The notes below the pieces were generated by a model. The model saw only the letters and a list, made by a program, of their open reading frames with translations. It had not been told where the DNA came from and ran no database searches. From JALZKA01 sp963715405 (lineage in GTDB: Bacteria; Actinomycetota; Thermoleophilia; Solirubrobacterales; 70-9), in contig OY970239.1 of assembly GCA_963715405.1 (NCBI GenBank), positions 2,480,001 to 2,544,000 on the forward strand: a stretch of DNA of 64,000 bases, given 5' to 3'. Positions 51,220-60,217 of this stretch are shown here, piece by piece. A program made the position numbers and the translations under genes. The number at the start of each line of letters is the position of its first letter. Within the stretch, counting starts at the first letter, position 1.

Positions 51220-51489
51220 CTAGAACTCCTTGCGCTCGCTCTCGCTCGCTGATTCGGCCTCCGCGTTCATCTGCTCGAGGTCTGAAAGCGACGGCGCTTC
51301 GCCAGTGCCGGCTCCTTGAAGGCGTGGCAAGAGAAACCAGAAGAGGAAGGCGTCGAACAGGGCAACGCCGGCGAGGACGGCAGCGATCCAGCGCTGGTCG
51401 GGTAACACGAAGAAGGTGACGAGCGCGCCTACGAGGCTGGTCAGAACCGCGCCGCGTCCTACTGAGCCCCAGTCCGGCCCCTTGCTCAT
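51220..51489 (-). CDS. Small two-helix membrane protein
   Basis: 89 residues from the ATG at 51489, which overlaps the stop of the upstream gene by four bases. It contains two membrane helices (GAVLTSLVGALVTFFVLP and WIAAVLAGVALFDAFLFWFL) with a short turn, then an acidic tail ending SESERKEF. I do not recognise a family. Its place at the end of the aminotransferase-Ddl-ICL operon is by coupling, and its role is unknown. It is convergent with the response regulator, one base apart. Confidence 0.75.
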   Translation of the reverse strand: MSKGPDWGSVGRGAVLTSLVGALVTFFVLPDQRWIAAVLAGVALFDAFLFWFLLPRLQGAGTGEAPSLSDLEQMNAEAESASESERKEF

Positions 51490-52268
51490 CGCGAGAGCAC
51501 CGACAGGTCGCCTTCGTCGCGGATCGCAGCCATTGCGTTCATCGCTGTCGCCATGTCGCTGCGTTTCGCAATTGCCCACAGCCATGAGCCCAGGCTGATC
51601 CGCTGGGCACCTGCCTCGAAGATGCCGGCGACCGTGAGGCCGGGGTAGGCCAGGACGTTCACGGGCTTCGAGACCGCTTGGCAGACGGTGCGTACTTCGT
51701 CGTGCGTACGAAGCCCCGGCGCATAGAGGACGTCGGCGCCCGCTTCGGCGTAGGCGTTGAGCCTTGCGATCGTGTCGCCGAGGTCGTCGATGCCTCGGAA
51801 CTTGTTCTCGGCACGGGCCGTGAGGACGAACCCTGTCGGCAGCGTCCGGGCCGCCTCGGCCGCCGCCTCGATCCGCGCGACCGCGTGCTCCAGGCAGTAG
51901 ATGACCTCGTCGTCCGGGTCCCAGTCCTCGATCGAACCGCCGACGGCGCCCGCCTCGCCCACGCTCTTGACCGCGAGCGCTGCCTGCGCGGGCTCGGCGC
52001 CGTAGCCGTTCTCCAGGTCCATCGCCACCGGCAGGTCGGTTGCTTCGTCGAGCTCGCGTGCGTGCTCGACCGATTCGGCGAGCGTCACCTCGCCGTCTGA
52101 GCGGCCCAGCCGCTCGGCGAAGCCGCCGCTCGTCGAGGCGAGCGCCTTGAAGCCGAGCCCGGCCAGCGCCTGCGCCGACTCCGCGTCCCACGGGTTCGGG
52201 AACAGGAAAGGCTCGCCCGCGTGAAGCGCCCGAAACGCCTCGGCCTTCTCGGCCTGCGACGGCGTCAT
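51486..52268 (-). CDS. Isocitrate lyase/PEP mutase superfamily protein
   Basis: A 260-residue TIM-barrel protein. Matching segments are FRALHAGEPFLFPNPWDAES, LASTSGGFAERLGRSDGEVT, DLPVAMDLENGYGAEPAQAA, GGSIEDWDPDDEVIYCLEHA and LTARAENKFRGIDDLGDTIA. It lacks the EDKxxxxxNS motif of PEP mutase and the KKCGH motif of isocitrate lyase, so it belongs to the broad group of C-C lyases acting on 2-hydroxy or 2-methyl dicarboxylates, or on oxaloacetate. The substrate is not known. Both its ends overlap neighbours by four bases. Confidence 0.85.
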   Translation of the reverse strand: MTPSQAEKAEAFRALHAGEPFLFPNPWDAESAQALAGLGFKALASTSGGFAERLGRSDGEVTLAESVEHARELDEATDLPVAMDLENGYGAEPAQAALAVKSVGEAGAVGGSIEDWDPDDEVIYCLEHAVARIEAAAEAARTLPTGFVLTARAENKFRGIDDLGDTIARLNAYAEAGADVLYAPGLRTHDEVRTVCQAVSKPVNVLAYPGLTVAGIFEAGAQRISLGSWLWAIAKRSDMATAMNAMAAIRDEGDLSVLSR

Positions 52269-53194
52269 GCGCGCACGCTCTTCGACGCCGACTCGACGAT
52301 CCGCCCGCAGAGCTCTTCGAAGCCGATGCCGGCGGCTTCGGCGGCCATCGGGAAGAGCGAGGTGTCAGTGAGACCCGGCACAGCGTTCACCTCGAGCACC
52401 TCGGGACCGTCTTCGCCGAGCATCAGGTCGACGCGCACGAAGCCGGCACAGTCGAGCGCACGCCAGGTCGCGATAGCTGCCTCCTCGACAGCGGTCTCAT
52501 CGGCGCCGAGCTCGGCCGGGCAGATGAAGTCCGTGCGCCCGATCTCGTAGCGGGCCTCATACGAGTAGCGGTCCTCGTCTCGCGGGCGCACCTCGACGGC
52601 TGGAAGCGCCTGGCCGTCGAGCATGCCCACCGAGAGCTCGCGCCCTGAGACGTGGCGCTCCAAGAGCACACGGCTGTCGTAGGAGAGCGCCGAGACGATC
52701 GCCTGCGGAACGTCGTCGCGCGCCGCTGCGAAGCGGACGCCGAGCGCCGAGCCGCCACGGGCCGGCTTGACGACAAGCGGGAAGCCCAGTCGATCCTCGA
52801 TCTCCTCTAGAGCGTCAGCGGCGCCGAGCTCTGAGAACGCCGTTTGTGAGAACGAGACCCAGTCGGGCGTGGGGATGCCGGCGTCGCGCAGCGCCTGCTT
52901 GGCCTCGGCTTTGTCGGTCGAGCGGCGGCACGATGAGACGCCCGGACCCGTGTAGGGGATGCCGAGGATCTCAAGCAGCTCCTGGACCGTTCCGTCCTCG
53001 CCGTCGGCTCCGTGCAGCGCGACGAACGCGACATCCGGGCGCTCGTCCTTGAGCCGCGAGACGAGGTCATGCCCGGCGTCGAGCGGCACGACCTCGTGGC
53101 TTTCGGCCGCCAGCGCATCCCCGACCCGAGCGCCCGAGCGAAGAGAGACCTGCCGTTCGAGTGACCGCCCACCCTTGAGAACCGCGACCTTCAC
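52265..53194 (-). CDS. D-alanine--D-alanine ligase family protein (second copy)
   Basis: A 309-residue ATP-grasp enzyme: KVAVLKGGRSLERQVSLRSG, VAFVALHGADGEDGTVQELL, VVKPARGGSALGVRFAAARD, VRVDLMLGEDGPEVLEVNAV, PGLTDTSLFPMAAEAAGIGF. It is clearly divergent from the copy at 11702. The usual ALxMDK helix reads CRRSTDK, and the loop GSSxGV reads GSALGV. It may be a true second Ddl or a ligase for another dipeptide. It lies in an operon with an aminotransferase and an ICL-type lyase rather than with wall genes, which favours a specialised role. Assignment to D-Ala-D-Ala is therefore tentative. Confidence 0.85.
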   Translation of the reverse strand: MKVAVLKGGRSLERQVSLRSGARVGDALAAESHEVVPLDAGHDLVSRLKDERPDVAFVALHGADGEDGTVQELLEILGIPYTGPGVSSCRRSTDKAEAKQALRDAGIPTPDWVSFSQTAFSELGAADALEEIEDRLGFPLVVKPARGGSALGVRFAAARDDVPQAIVSALSYDSRVLLERHVSGRELSVGMLDGQALPAVEVRPRDEDRYSYEARYEIGRTDFICPAELGADETAVEEAAIATWRALDCAGFVRVDLMLGEDGPEVLEVNAVPGLTDTSLFPMAAEAAGIGFEELCGRIVESASKSVRA

Positions 53195-54636
53195 GAGCCG
53201 GGCTCACGCCTGCGCATGGGCACCACATCACCTAAGGGGTCTGACCCCCCAGCTCCGGAGCTGTCGGCCTTTTCCGCGTGAGTGGCGGGGTGTCTGACCC
53301 CACGCGGCACCGTCGCCTGCTCCCGAGTAATCGCCCCATAGAGCTCCACCTGCTCGGCAACCACTGCGCCGATCCTGCGAATCCCCTCGCGAATTTCCTC
53401 CTCGGTCGAGCCCGAGAAGTTGAGGCGCATCGAGTTGCGCCCCGTCCGCCCGTCTGCGAACGCCGCGACTCCCGGGACGAACGCCACGTTGTCGCGAAGC
53501 GCGCGCGCGAGGAGGTCGGTGGTGTCGATGAAGTCCGGGAGCGTCGCCCAAAGGAATAGGCCGCCCTCGGGCTCCGACCACGTGGCCTCGGCGGGAAAGT
53601 GGCGCTCGAGCGACTCCAGCATCGCGTCGCGGCGAGTGCGATAGACGTCGCAGAGCTCGCCCACGTACTCGAGCCAGCGTCCCTCGGCGAAGAACTCGTC
53701 GACGAAGTACTGGGCGAGGGTCGAGGTGCAAAGGTCGGACGCCTGCTTTCCGAGCACCGCTTTCGCAAGCACCGGTGGCGGCGCGCAGAGCCAGCCAAGC
53801 CGAAGCCCGGGGGAGAGGATCTTCGAGAACGTGCCGAGGTAGACGACGTAGTCGCCGCCGTCGAGCTCGTAGAGGGTCGGGAGCGGGCTGCCCTCGTAGC
53901 GAAGGAGCCCGTACGGGTTGTCCTCGAGGACGAGAAGCTCGCGCTCGCGCGCGATCTCGACCAGCCGCCGGCGCCGCTCGCCCGAAAGCGTTACCCCGGC
54001 CGGGTTCTGAAACGAGGGAACTGTGTAGATCATCTTCGGCTTGCGCCCCTCTCCCGCGAGCCGGTCGAGCGTCTCCTCCAAGAGGTCGATTCGCATTCCC
54101 ACTTCGTCCATCTCGACCTGCACGGTCTCGGCCTCGTACGAGCAGAAGACGGGCACGGCGCCGGGATAGGTCGGCGCCTCGGCAACCACGACGTCGCCGG
54201 GGTCGAGCAACGCCTTACACATGAGGTCGATCGCCTGCTGGCCGCCCGTTGTGACGATTAGGTCCTCGGGATCGGGATCCATGCCCTCGGCGGCCATCAC
54301 CTGGCGGATGCACTCCTTGGTCGAGGCGAAGCCCTCGGTCGGGCCGTACTGAAGCGCCTCGGCAGCCGACTCCTGGGCGATCTTCGTCATCTGCCGGGCG
54401 AACGACTGGGGCGAGAAAGTCGAGGTGTCAGGAAGCCCGCCGGCGAGCGAGATCACGTCGGGCCGGGCGGTGATCTCCATCAAATCGCGCATCGCCGACG
54501 AGCGCATGACCCGCGTGCGCTGCGCGAACAGGCCCGCGTAGCGCTCGAGGTCACGCGCGGTCGTGTGGGCGCGGCGATGGCGGCGCGCAGGCGCGGGCTC
54601 GCCCTCCGGCTGGCGGTCTTCGGTGGGGTCGGCCAC
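53191..54636 (-). CDS. PLP-dependent class I/II aminotransferase (MocR/LysN-like fold)
   Basis: About 481 residues from the GTG at 54636 (MADPTEDRQPEGEPA); a TTG at 54663 is possible. The family core is present: MRDLMEITARPDVISLAGGL, VTTGGQQAIDLMCKALLDPG, MIYTVPSFQNPAGVTLSGER (Asn/Tyr ring contacts), LVLEDNPYGLLRYEG, VVYLGTFSKILSPGLRLGWL (catalytic Lys in FSK), SMRLNFSGSTEEEIREGIRR. It resembles 2-aminoadipate/valine-pyruvate type transaminases. The C-terminal 40 residues beginning PRGVRHPATHAEKADSSGAG are coded by the 68-bp repeat at 53236-53303, a foreign tail. Its stop overlaps the second ddl start (ATGA). Confidence 0.9.
   Translation of the reverse strand: MADPTEDRQPEGEPAPARRHRRAHTTARDLERYAGLFAQRTRVMRSSAMRDLMEITARPDVISLAGGLPDTSTFSPQSFARQMTKIAQESAAEALQYGPTEGFASTKECIRQVMAAEGMDPDPEDLIVTTGGQQAIDLMCKALLDPGDVVVAEAPTYPGAVPVFCSYEAETVQVEMDEVGMRIDLLEETLDRLAGEGRKPKMIYTVPSFQNPAGVTLSGERRRRLVEIARERELLVLEDNPYGLLRYEGSPLPTLYELDGGDYVVYLGTFSKILSPGLRLGWLCAPPPVLAKAVLGKQASDLCTSTLAQYFVDEFFAEGRWLEYVGELCDVYRTRRDAMLESLERHFPAEATWSEPEGGLFLWATLPDFIDTTDLLARALRDNVAFVPGVAAFADGRTGRNSMRLNFSGSTEEEIREGIRRIGAVVAEQVELYGAITREQATVPRGVRHPATHAEKADSSGAGGSDPLGDVVPMRRREPGS
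53236..53303. repeat. 68-bp imperfect palindromic repeat, copy 2 (inside the aminotransferase gene)
   Basis: Begins GGGGTCTGACCCCCC and ends GGGGTGTCTGACCCCAC. It matches copy 1 (40748-40814) along its full length with about a dozen substitutions and one extra base. It is read through in frame on the minus strand, so it encodes part of the aminotransferase C-terminus instead of ending it. Confidence 0.8.
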
Positions 54637-54686
54637 GCGGAAAGTGTGGCGCACGCGCCCCAATGCGGGCTCTCTAGCCTGGGATT

Positions 54687-55142
54687 ATGGGAGCCGAACC
54701 CCGCTCAGCCCAGAACCGCCGCCTCCTGCGGGCGCGCGACACGATGGACCGCGCCTACGCCGACGCGCTCGACATCGAGTCGCTCGCGAACTCGGTGCAC
54801 CTCTCGCGTGCCCACTTCATCCGCTCGTTCAAGCAAACCTTCGGCGAGACGCCACACCGCTACCTACAGCGCCGGCGCATCGAGCGGGCGATGCGCATGC
54901 TTCGCGAGACGGACGAGGACGTGACCGGCATCTCGATCGAGGTCGGCTTCCGGAGCCTCGGCACCTTCAGCCGGACGTTTCGCGAGATCGTTGGCGTCTC
55001 GCCGTCGGAGTACCGCGAGCGCGAGCAGGCCGCTCCCCGCGCCGCGATCCGGGCCGGCGTCCCCGGTTGCTTCGCGGCGAAATGGGACCGGCCCCGCGTA
55101 TCGAGCACTTTCGGAGAAGCGAAGGGCTCGAAGCGCACGTAA
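54687..55142 (+). CDS. AraC-family transcriptional regulator, DNA-binding domain only
   Basis: 151 residues made almost entirely of an AraC/XylS double HTH: DIESLANSVHLSRAHFIRSF, KQTFGETPHRYLQRRRIERA, VTGISIEVGFRSLGTFSRTF, REIVGVSPSEYRERE. There is no N-terminal effector domain, so it may act constitutively or respond through a partner. The C-terminal 35 residues are basic. It diverges from the aminotransferase and stands nine bases before the VOC gene, a common pairing where the AraC-type regulator controls a glyoxalase-fold protein. Confidence 0.9.
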   Translation: MGAEPRSAQNRRLLRARDTMDRAYADALDIESLANSVHLSRAHFIRSFKQTFGETPHRYLQRRRIERAMRMLRETDEDVTGISIEVGFRSLGTFSRTFREIVGVSPSEYREREQAAPRAAIRAGVPGCFAAKWDRPRVSSTFGEAKGSKRT

Positions 55143-55151
55143 GTTGGGCTC

Positions 55152-55610
55152 ATGTTCAACGCAATCACCCACTCACGTGTATTTGTCAACGACCAGGACG
55201 AGGCGCTCGACTTCTACGTCAACAAGCTGGGCCTCGAAGTATCGGCCGACGTCGACCTCGAGATCATGCGCTGGTTGACTGTCCGCGCGCCCGGCTCCGA
55301 GCACAGCATCCTCCTCGAGAAGGCCGACAGCTCGTTTCGAGACGAGGCGACGGCCGAGGAGATCCAGCAGCTCATGGCGAAGGGGGATGCCTGCATGTTC
55401 ATCCTCCAGACCGAGGATTGCCGCGGCACGTTCGAAGAGCTCAAGGCGAAGGACGTCGAGATCATCGAGGAGCCGACCGAGCGTTTCTACGGCACCGACG
55501 GCGCGATCCGCGACCCGTTCGGAAACCACGTTCGCATCACCGAGCCGAAGGAGATCGAGATGGAGATGCCGGCGAAGGCGACCCCGGACGCAACGCAGAT
55601 AGTCGAGTAG
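55152..55610 (+). CDS. VOC (glyoxalase/bleomycin-resistance fold) family protein
   Basis: A 152-residue protein with two beta-alpha-beta-beta-beta modules: ITHSRVFVNDQDEALDFYVN, KLGLEVSADVDLEIMRWLTV, DACMFILQTEDCRGTFEELK, GAIRDPFGNHVRITEP. The His and Glu residues that could bind metal are partly present. This is the group of small dioxygenase/glyoxalase-like proteins usually encoded beside an AraC-type gene, as here. The substrate is unknown. The C-terminus carries an extra acidic tail. Confidence 0.88.
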   Translation: MFNAITHSRVFVNDQDEALDFYVNKLGLEVSADVDLEIMRWLTVRAPGSEHSILLEKADSSFRDEATAEEIQQLMAKGDACMFILQTEDCRGTFEELKAKDVEIIEEPTERFYGTDGAIRDPFGNHVRITEPKEIEMEMPAKATPDATQIVE

Positions 55611-55647
55611 CGGCGCATGCTCACGGCCGCGCCCCGATAATGCCTCG

Positions 55648-57879
55648 ATGGCACGGGGGCCGCTCACCACAACGATCGCGCTGACCCTCGCGCTCGCCGT
55701 CTCGGCGGGCGCGTCGGCGTCGTCGCTGCCGTCTGGCCCCGGCCCGGAACCGGGTCCCGATCTCCTCTACGAGAAGGCGCCGAAGCCCGCGCCGCAGCTT
55801 CGCAACGCCGGCCCGTGGAAGGCCAAGCCGCTCCTCGTCTCCGGCGCCTCGGCCTACGTCCGGGGCGAGTTCATCTACCAGGACTTCCTCTACGACGACC
55901 ATGGCGCGAAGGGCTCGCAGCGCGACCCGTCCGATCCTCGTACCGATGACGACACGTTCTCCGCACCGAACGGCACGTACACGTATCCGACGAACGTCAA
56001 GCGCTATCGCAACAACGTCGCCGATCTGGTCGAGCTGCGGATCAAGCCGACGGCGAGCGCCACGCTTTTCCGGCTCACCTTCAACTCGATGAGACACCCC
56101 GGCGGAGTCGCGACCACGATCGCACTCGGTGACTCGCCCGAGCCCGCCGAGCTCCCGTTCGGCGCGAAGGCGTCCGCCCCGGCCGACGAGTTCCTCTTCG
56201 TCCGGGGCAAGCAGGCGAAGCTGATCGACGCGCAGGCGCCCGCGCGGGCGGCGCAGGGCATGCCACCGAACAGGCCTACCGCCAGGGTCTCCAAGCGCCG
56301 GCGCCAGATCACCGTGAGCGTCCCGCGCCAGCGCTGGGACCCCGGCTCGGAAACGGTGCGAGTCGCGGCCGCCACCGGCCTGTGGGACAGGCAGGCCAAG
56401 ACGTATCTTCAGCCGACCGACGAGGCGACCCCAACGCGGCCTGGCGGCGCGAGCGGGCTGTCGGACCCGACGGCGCTCTTCAACGTCGCCTTCCGCTTTG
56501 ACGAGCCGCTGCCGGTGATCGCCGATCCCGGCGCCCTCGTTGACACGGCGTGGTGGCGGGAAAAGGCGCAGGGCGCGGCGCTCGCCGAGAACGACATCTC
56601 ACCATTCTTCGCCGAGGTGGACTTCGCCAAGCTCCGCGCCCGCACGACCGACCGCATGCACGACGAGCCGACGGGCGTCCCGACCACAGGGGCGATCAAC
56701 CGCATCCTCTCGAGCCGCTTCACCTCGGGCCAGGGAGTCCAGTTCGTGGGAGCAGACTGCGGCGATCCGGACGGCTGTGCCGGCCAGTACCTCGACCGCC
56801 TTCAGCCCTACTCGCTCTACGTGCCCGACAAGCCGGTGCCCGACCGCGGTCGCGGCCTCACGCTCCTCCTCCACTCGCTCGGCGGCTCTCACAACCAGTT
56901 CCACGGGACGAAGAACCAATCGCAGTTCGGCGACAGAGGCAAGGGCCACATCGTGATCACACCCGGCTCGCGCGGGCCGGACGGGTGGTACTACGGGCTC
57001 GCAGCGGCGGAGGTCTTCGAGGTGTGGGCGGATGTCTCGCGCCTCTACGAGCTCGACCCGGCGAAGACCGCGGTCTCGGGCTACTCGATGGGCGGCTACG
57101 GTACCTACAAGCTCGCGGCGCAGTTCCCTGACCTCTTTGCCGCGGGGCAGCCGACGGTCGGGCCGCCCGGCGTCGGGATCTACGTCCCGGGCGGGCCCCA
57201 GCCTGCCGAGGGCTCGCTCACGAAGCCGATGCTCCCCTCGCTTCGCCACGTCCCGTTCATGATCTGGAACGGGGTCGAGGACGAGCTGGTCCCGTACGCG
57301 GGCGTTCTCGACCACACCCAGGCGTTCGCCGACCTCGGCCTCGAGCACATCTTCGACTCCTTCATCGTCGGCGAGCACTTCACGCTTGCGATCAACGACG
57401 AGTACGGGCCGGCCGCGGACTTCCTCCGCGAGCGCCGCGTCGTAAGGAACCCGCCGAACGTGAGCTACGTCAAGAATCCGTCGATGGATTTCAGGGAGCT
57501 TGGGACGAAGGCGACCGGCGCGTATTGGCTTCGCGGGGTCCATACCGCGGGCGAGGGCCTCGGCACGATCCACGCGTTCTCGGCCGGGCTCGGCAAGGGC
57601 ATCGCAGACCCGAGCTCAACCCAGTCGTCTGCCGGCGTCCTGACCGGTGGCGTGATCCCCGCGCTCGCCTTCGAGCGCCAGTTCGTCGAGGTTGGTGACG
57701 CACCGTCGGCGCCAAAGGCCGACGAGCTCACGCTCGACACGGAAAACGTCTCGCGCGCCACGGTCTTCGTGAAGCGGGCAAAGCTCTCGTGCGACCCCGA
57801 CATCACGTTCACAGGCGACGGCCCGCTCACCTTGAGGCTGGCCGGCTGCCCCGGCTCGCCGCTCGAGCTCCAGCCGTAG
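55648..57879 (+). CDS. Large secreted alpha/beta-hydrolase (esterase/peptidase-like)
   Basis: A 743-residue exported protein (signal peptide ending about ASA at residues 22-24). The N-terminal half is a beta-rich module (AYVRGEFIYQDFLYDDHGAK, VADLVELRIKPTASATLFRL) similar to the C-terminal-binding modules of glucodextranase-like proteins. The second half is an alpha/beta-hydrolase: RGLTLLLHSLGGSHNQ, VSGYSMGGYGTYKLAAQFPD with the nucleophile Ser in GYSMG, FMIWNGVEDELVPYAG with the acid Asp region, and SFIVGEHFTLAIND with a likely catalytic His. It resembles Esterase-D/PHB depolymerase-like secreted enzymes. The substrate is probably an extracellular ester or polymer. Confidence 0.82.
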   Translation: MARGPLTTTIALTLALAVSAGASASSLPSGPGPEPGPDLLYEKAPKPAPQLRNAGPWKAKPLLVSGASAYVRGEFIYQDFLYDDHGAKGSQRDPSDPRTDDDTFSAPNGTYTYPTNVKRYRNNVADLVELRIKPTASATLFRLTFNSMRHPGGVATTIALGDSPEPAELPFGAKASAPADEFLFVRGKQAKLIDAQAPARAAQGMPPNRPTARVSKRRRQITVSVPRQRWDPGSETVRVAAATGLWDRQAKTYLQPTDEATPTRPGGASGLSDPTALFNVAFRFDEPLPVIADPGALVDTAWWREKAQGAALAENDISPFFAEVDFAKLRARTTDRMHDEPTGVPTTGAINRILSSRFTSGQGVQFVGADCGDPDGCAGQYLDRLQPYSLYVPDKPVPDRGRGLTLLLHSLGGSHNQFHGTKNQSQFGDRGKGHIVITPGSRGPDGWYYGLAAAEVFEVWADVSRLYELDPAKTAVSGYSMGGYGTYKLAAQFPDLFAAGQPTVGPPGVGIYVPGGPQPAEGSLTKPMLPSLRHVPFMIWNGVEDELVPYAGVLDHTQAFADLGLEHIFDSFIVGEHFTLAINDEYGPAADFLRERRVVRNPPNVSYVKNPSMDFRELGTKATGAYWLRGVHTAGEGLGTIHAFSAGLGKGIADPSSTQSSAGVLTGGVIPALAFERQFVEVGDAPSAPKADELTLDTENVSRATVFVKRAKLSCDPDITFTGDGPLTLRLAGCPGSPLELQP

Positions 57880-57901
57880 CTACGCACTTTCAAGTACGTA
57901 G
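57880..57901 (+). terminator. Inverted repeat after the secreted hydrolase gene
   Basis: CTACGCACTTT and CAAGTACGTAG pair at nine of eleven positions and begin one base after the stop codon. No T-tract follows. The remaining 250 bp up to 58151 are GC-rich, with no gene or clear promoter that I can see. Confidence 0.45.
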
Positions 57902-58150
57902 AAAGCCGCAACGAAGTTAAGGGTTTTCGCCGATGCGCGGGCCGCCTCGATCGCAGAGACTTCTCCTCAAGCGCTCAGAGTTTTCACTAGGAGAGGGGCC
58001 CTGGCGCTGGGGTTCGGTTCGGTCTCGGGGGGACCGGCCGGGCCGGCAGGATCAATCGGGACGCGACTGGCGGCGAGAAGGACCTCGCCGGCGCTCGCGG
58101 AGCCTTTCGGGGGTGTCTCAGGCGGAGCTGGCGGCTAGCCTCTCCGCCGC

Positions 58151-58600
58151 ATGGATCTGGCTGAAGCAGGAGCGCAGGGGCTGGCCCTCGCCGTGGCGTC
58201 GGGGGCGCTCCTTGGAGCCGCGGCACTGCGGGGAAGTCCAGGGCTCGCGCTTGCCGCCGGTGCGGCTGTCCTCGGCGCGTTCCTCTATGGCGTTTCGCTC
58301 ACCGAGGCCCCCGACGACCACCCCGCGTGGCCGGGCTGGCTGGTCGGCGCGCCCGTGGCGGTGCTTGCCTACTTCACGCTTCGCGACGTCGCGGTGGTCG
58401 CAGGCGCTCGGGCCGGCGAGGGCGGCGCCGGGGGAGTGGGGTTTCTGATCGTCCTCGGCGCGCTCGCGCTCGCGGGAATCTCGCTGCTGGGCCCGCTCGC
58501 ATACGTCGGCGTCGTCGCCCTCCTCGCGACGGTCTACCTCGCGCTCGCCCGGCGCAAGCGCTCGGCCGAAAAGCACGCCGGCCTGCGGTCGCTTAGGTGA
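58151..58600 (+). CDS. Small polytopic membrane protein, unknown function
   Basis: 149 residues with four hydrophobic segments (QGLALAVASGALLGAAALRG, LALAAGAAVLGAFLYGVSL, LVGAPVAVLAYFTLRDVAVV, FLIVLGALALAGISLLGPLA with a following helix) and a basic C-terminus. The composition and helix spacing resemble DUF4126-type proteins, but I am not sure. The stop overlaps the next gene's GTG by four bases, so it is coupled to the alkaline-phosphatase-family gene and may anchor or supply it. Confidence 0.72.
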   Translation: MDLAEAGAQGLALAVASGALLGAAALRGSPGLALAAGAAVLGAFLYGVSLTEAPDDHPAWPGWLVGAPVAVLAYFTLRDVAVVAGARAGEGGAGGVGFLIVLGALALAGISLLGPLAYVGVVALLATVYLALARRKRSAEKHAGLRSLR

Positions 58601-60217
58601 GCGGGAGCCGTCCCGCGCCCGTGAGCGCCGAGCGCAAGCTCTGCCTCGTCTTCGTCGACGCCCTTCGCACCGACAAGCTCCTCGAGACGGTTTCCGCGGG
58701 CGACGCGCCCAACTTCGGAGCGCTGCTCGACCGCGGGCACCTGATCGAAGACTGCGTCTCGGGCTTTCCGTCGGTGACGCCGGTTTGCACGTCTGAGATC
58801 GCGACGGGCGTAACCCCTGAGCGCCACTGGATTCCCGGCATGAACTGGTACCACCGGGTCGAGCGGCGCTACGTCGAGTACGGCTCGTCGTTCGAGGCGA
58901 CGCGCGCGTTCGGGCTCTTTCGCGCGACCTACGACATCGTTTACAACATGAACATGTCCCACCTCTCCCACGAGGTGGAGACGTTCTTCGAGACGCTCGG
59001 CGACGCCGGCATCCGCACCGCCTGCACGCCGTTCCTCATCTTCCGCGGCCGGAGGCGCCACGAGCTCTCGCTCGAGGGGCTCCTTCGCCGGGGCGCCGTC
59101 GCGGCGGGCTTTCGCCACGCCGTCTACGGCCCGGACGAGCTCTTTTACGGCGAGCTCTTCGGCTCGCGCCCGGTGCCGTGCAAGCCGACGCTCGCCCGCC
59201 CGGGCACCCGCGACGAGTACTCGGCTTGCGTCTCGAAGGAGCTCGTCGCCGACGACGCCTACGACTTCCTCCTCTTCAGCCTCCCCGACAACGACCACCA
59301 CTCCCACCGCCTCGGCCCGGACGCCACGCCCGCATCGATCGCCCACGCGGACCGAAGCCTCGGCGAGCTGGTCGAGGCGTGCGGCGGCATGGACCGCTTC
59401 CTAGATACCCACGCCGTGATCATGGCCGCCGATCACGCGCAGACTGCGGTCACCGAGCCGTACGAGCTGATCGCCGAGCTCGAGCAGGAGTGGCGCGTCC
59501 TCAAGCCGTCCTCGGACACGCCCGAGACAGCGGAGCTTGCGGTCTCGCCGGGCGCCCGCGCGGGGCAGGTGTACGTGCTAGTCGACGAAGCGCGCGAGGC
59601 CGCATGCCATACGGACGTGCGGACGCGACTCGGCGCGATGCCCGGCACGGACCTGGTCGCCTGGCTCGCCGCTGCCGACGGCGCGCCGATCGTTCGCCGC
59701 AGCGCGGGTTCCCCAGTCGCCGACGACCCGCGGGTCGAGGCCGTGGTGGAGACCGACTCGAGGCGAGCTTCGCTTCCGCCCCGGCCGCGCCGGCAAGCGC
59801 GACCGGCGCGGGCGGCGCTGGCACCTCGACGGGGATCTCGAGGCGCTCGCGCTGTCGGTAGACGGCGGTGCGGTCGACAGCGCCGACTACCCCGACGGGC
59901 TCGGGCGCCTGTGGGACGCTCTGGTGGCGCCGCACTCGGGCGACGTGATCATCTCCCTCGCCGAGGGCTACGAGTGCGTCGATTGGGGACAGACGTCCCA
60001 CGTCGGCGGGGGAAGCCACGGGTCGCTGCTCGCAAGCGACTCGCTGTGCCCCCTGCTCCTCGTCGGCTTCGAGGACGGGATCGAGGACAGGCGAGAGCAG
60101 TGGCGGATCACCGACATCGCGGCCCTCGTCCGCGGCCATTTCGGCCTCGAAGACGATTCCGCGATGGGATTACCGGAACGCGTTAGCGGTAGCCCCTCGC
60201 CACAGACCCAACCGTGA
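58597..60217 (+). pseudogene. Alkaline phosphatase superfamily (nucleotide pyrophosphatase-like) gene with a one-base shift
   Basis: The first frame (GTG 58597) encodes the N-terminal two-thirds: KLCLVFVDALRTDKLLETVS, CVSGFPSVTPVCTSEIATGV (nucleophile Ser/Thr region), FLLFSLPDNDHHSHRLGPDA and HAVIMAADHAQTAVTEPYEL (metal-binding DxH sets). Near 59755-59762 the sequence passes to the +1 frame, which continues GELRFRPGRAGKRDRRGRRW, LEALALSVDGGAVDSADYPD, VDWGQTSHVGGGSHGSLLAS (a late metal-site His) to a stop at 60217. The shifted frame is needed for the last metal ligand, so the gene as read is inactive unless the extra base is an error. A length near 540 residues would be restored. Confidence 0.75.

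Noticed and set aside
51486..52268. Phosphonate biosynthesis by a PEP mutase
   Set aside because: The EDKxxxxxNS motif is absent (GGSIEDWDPDD instead) and no phosphonopyruvate decarboxylase is nearby.
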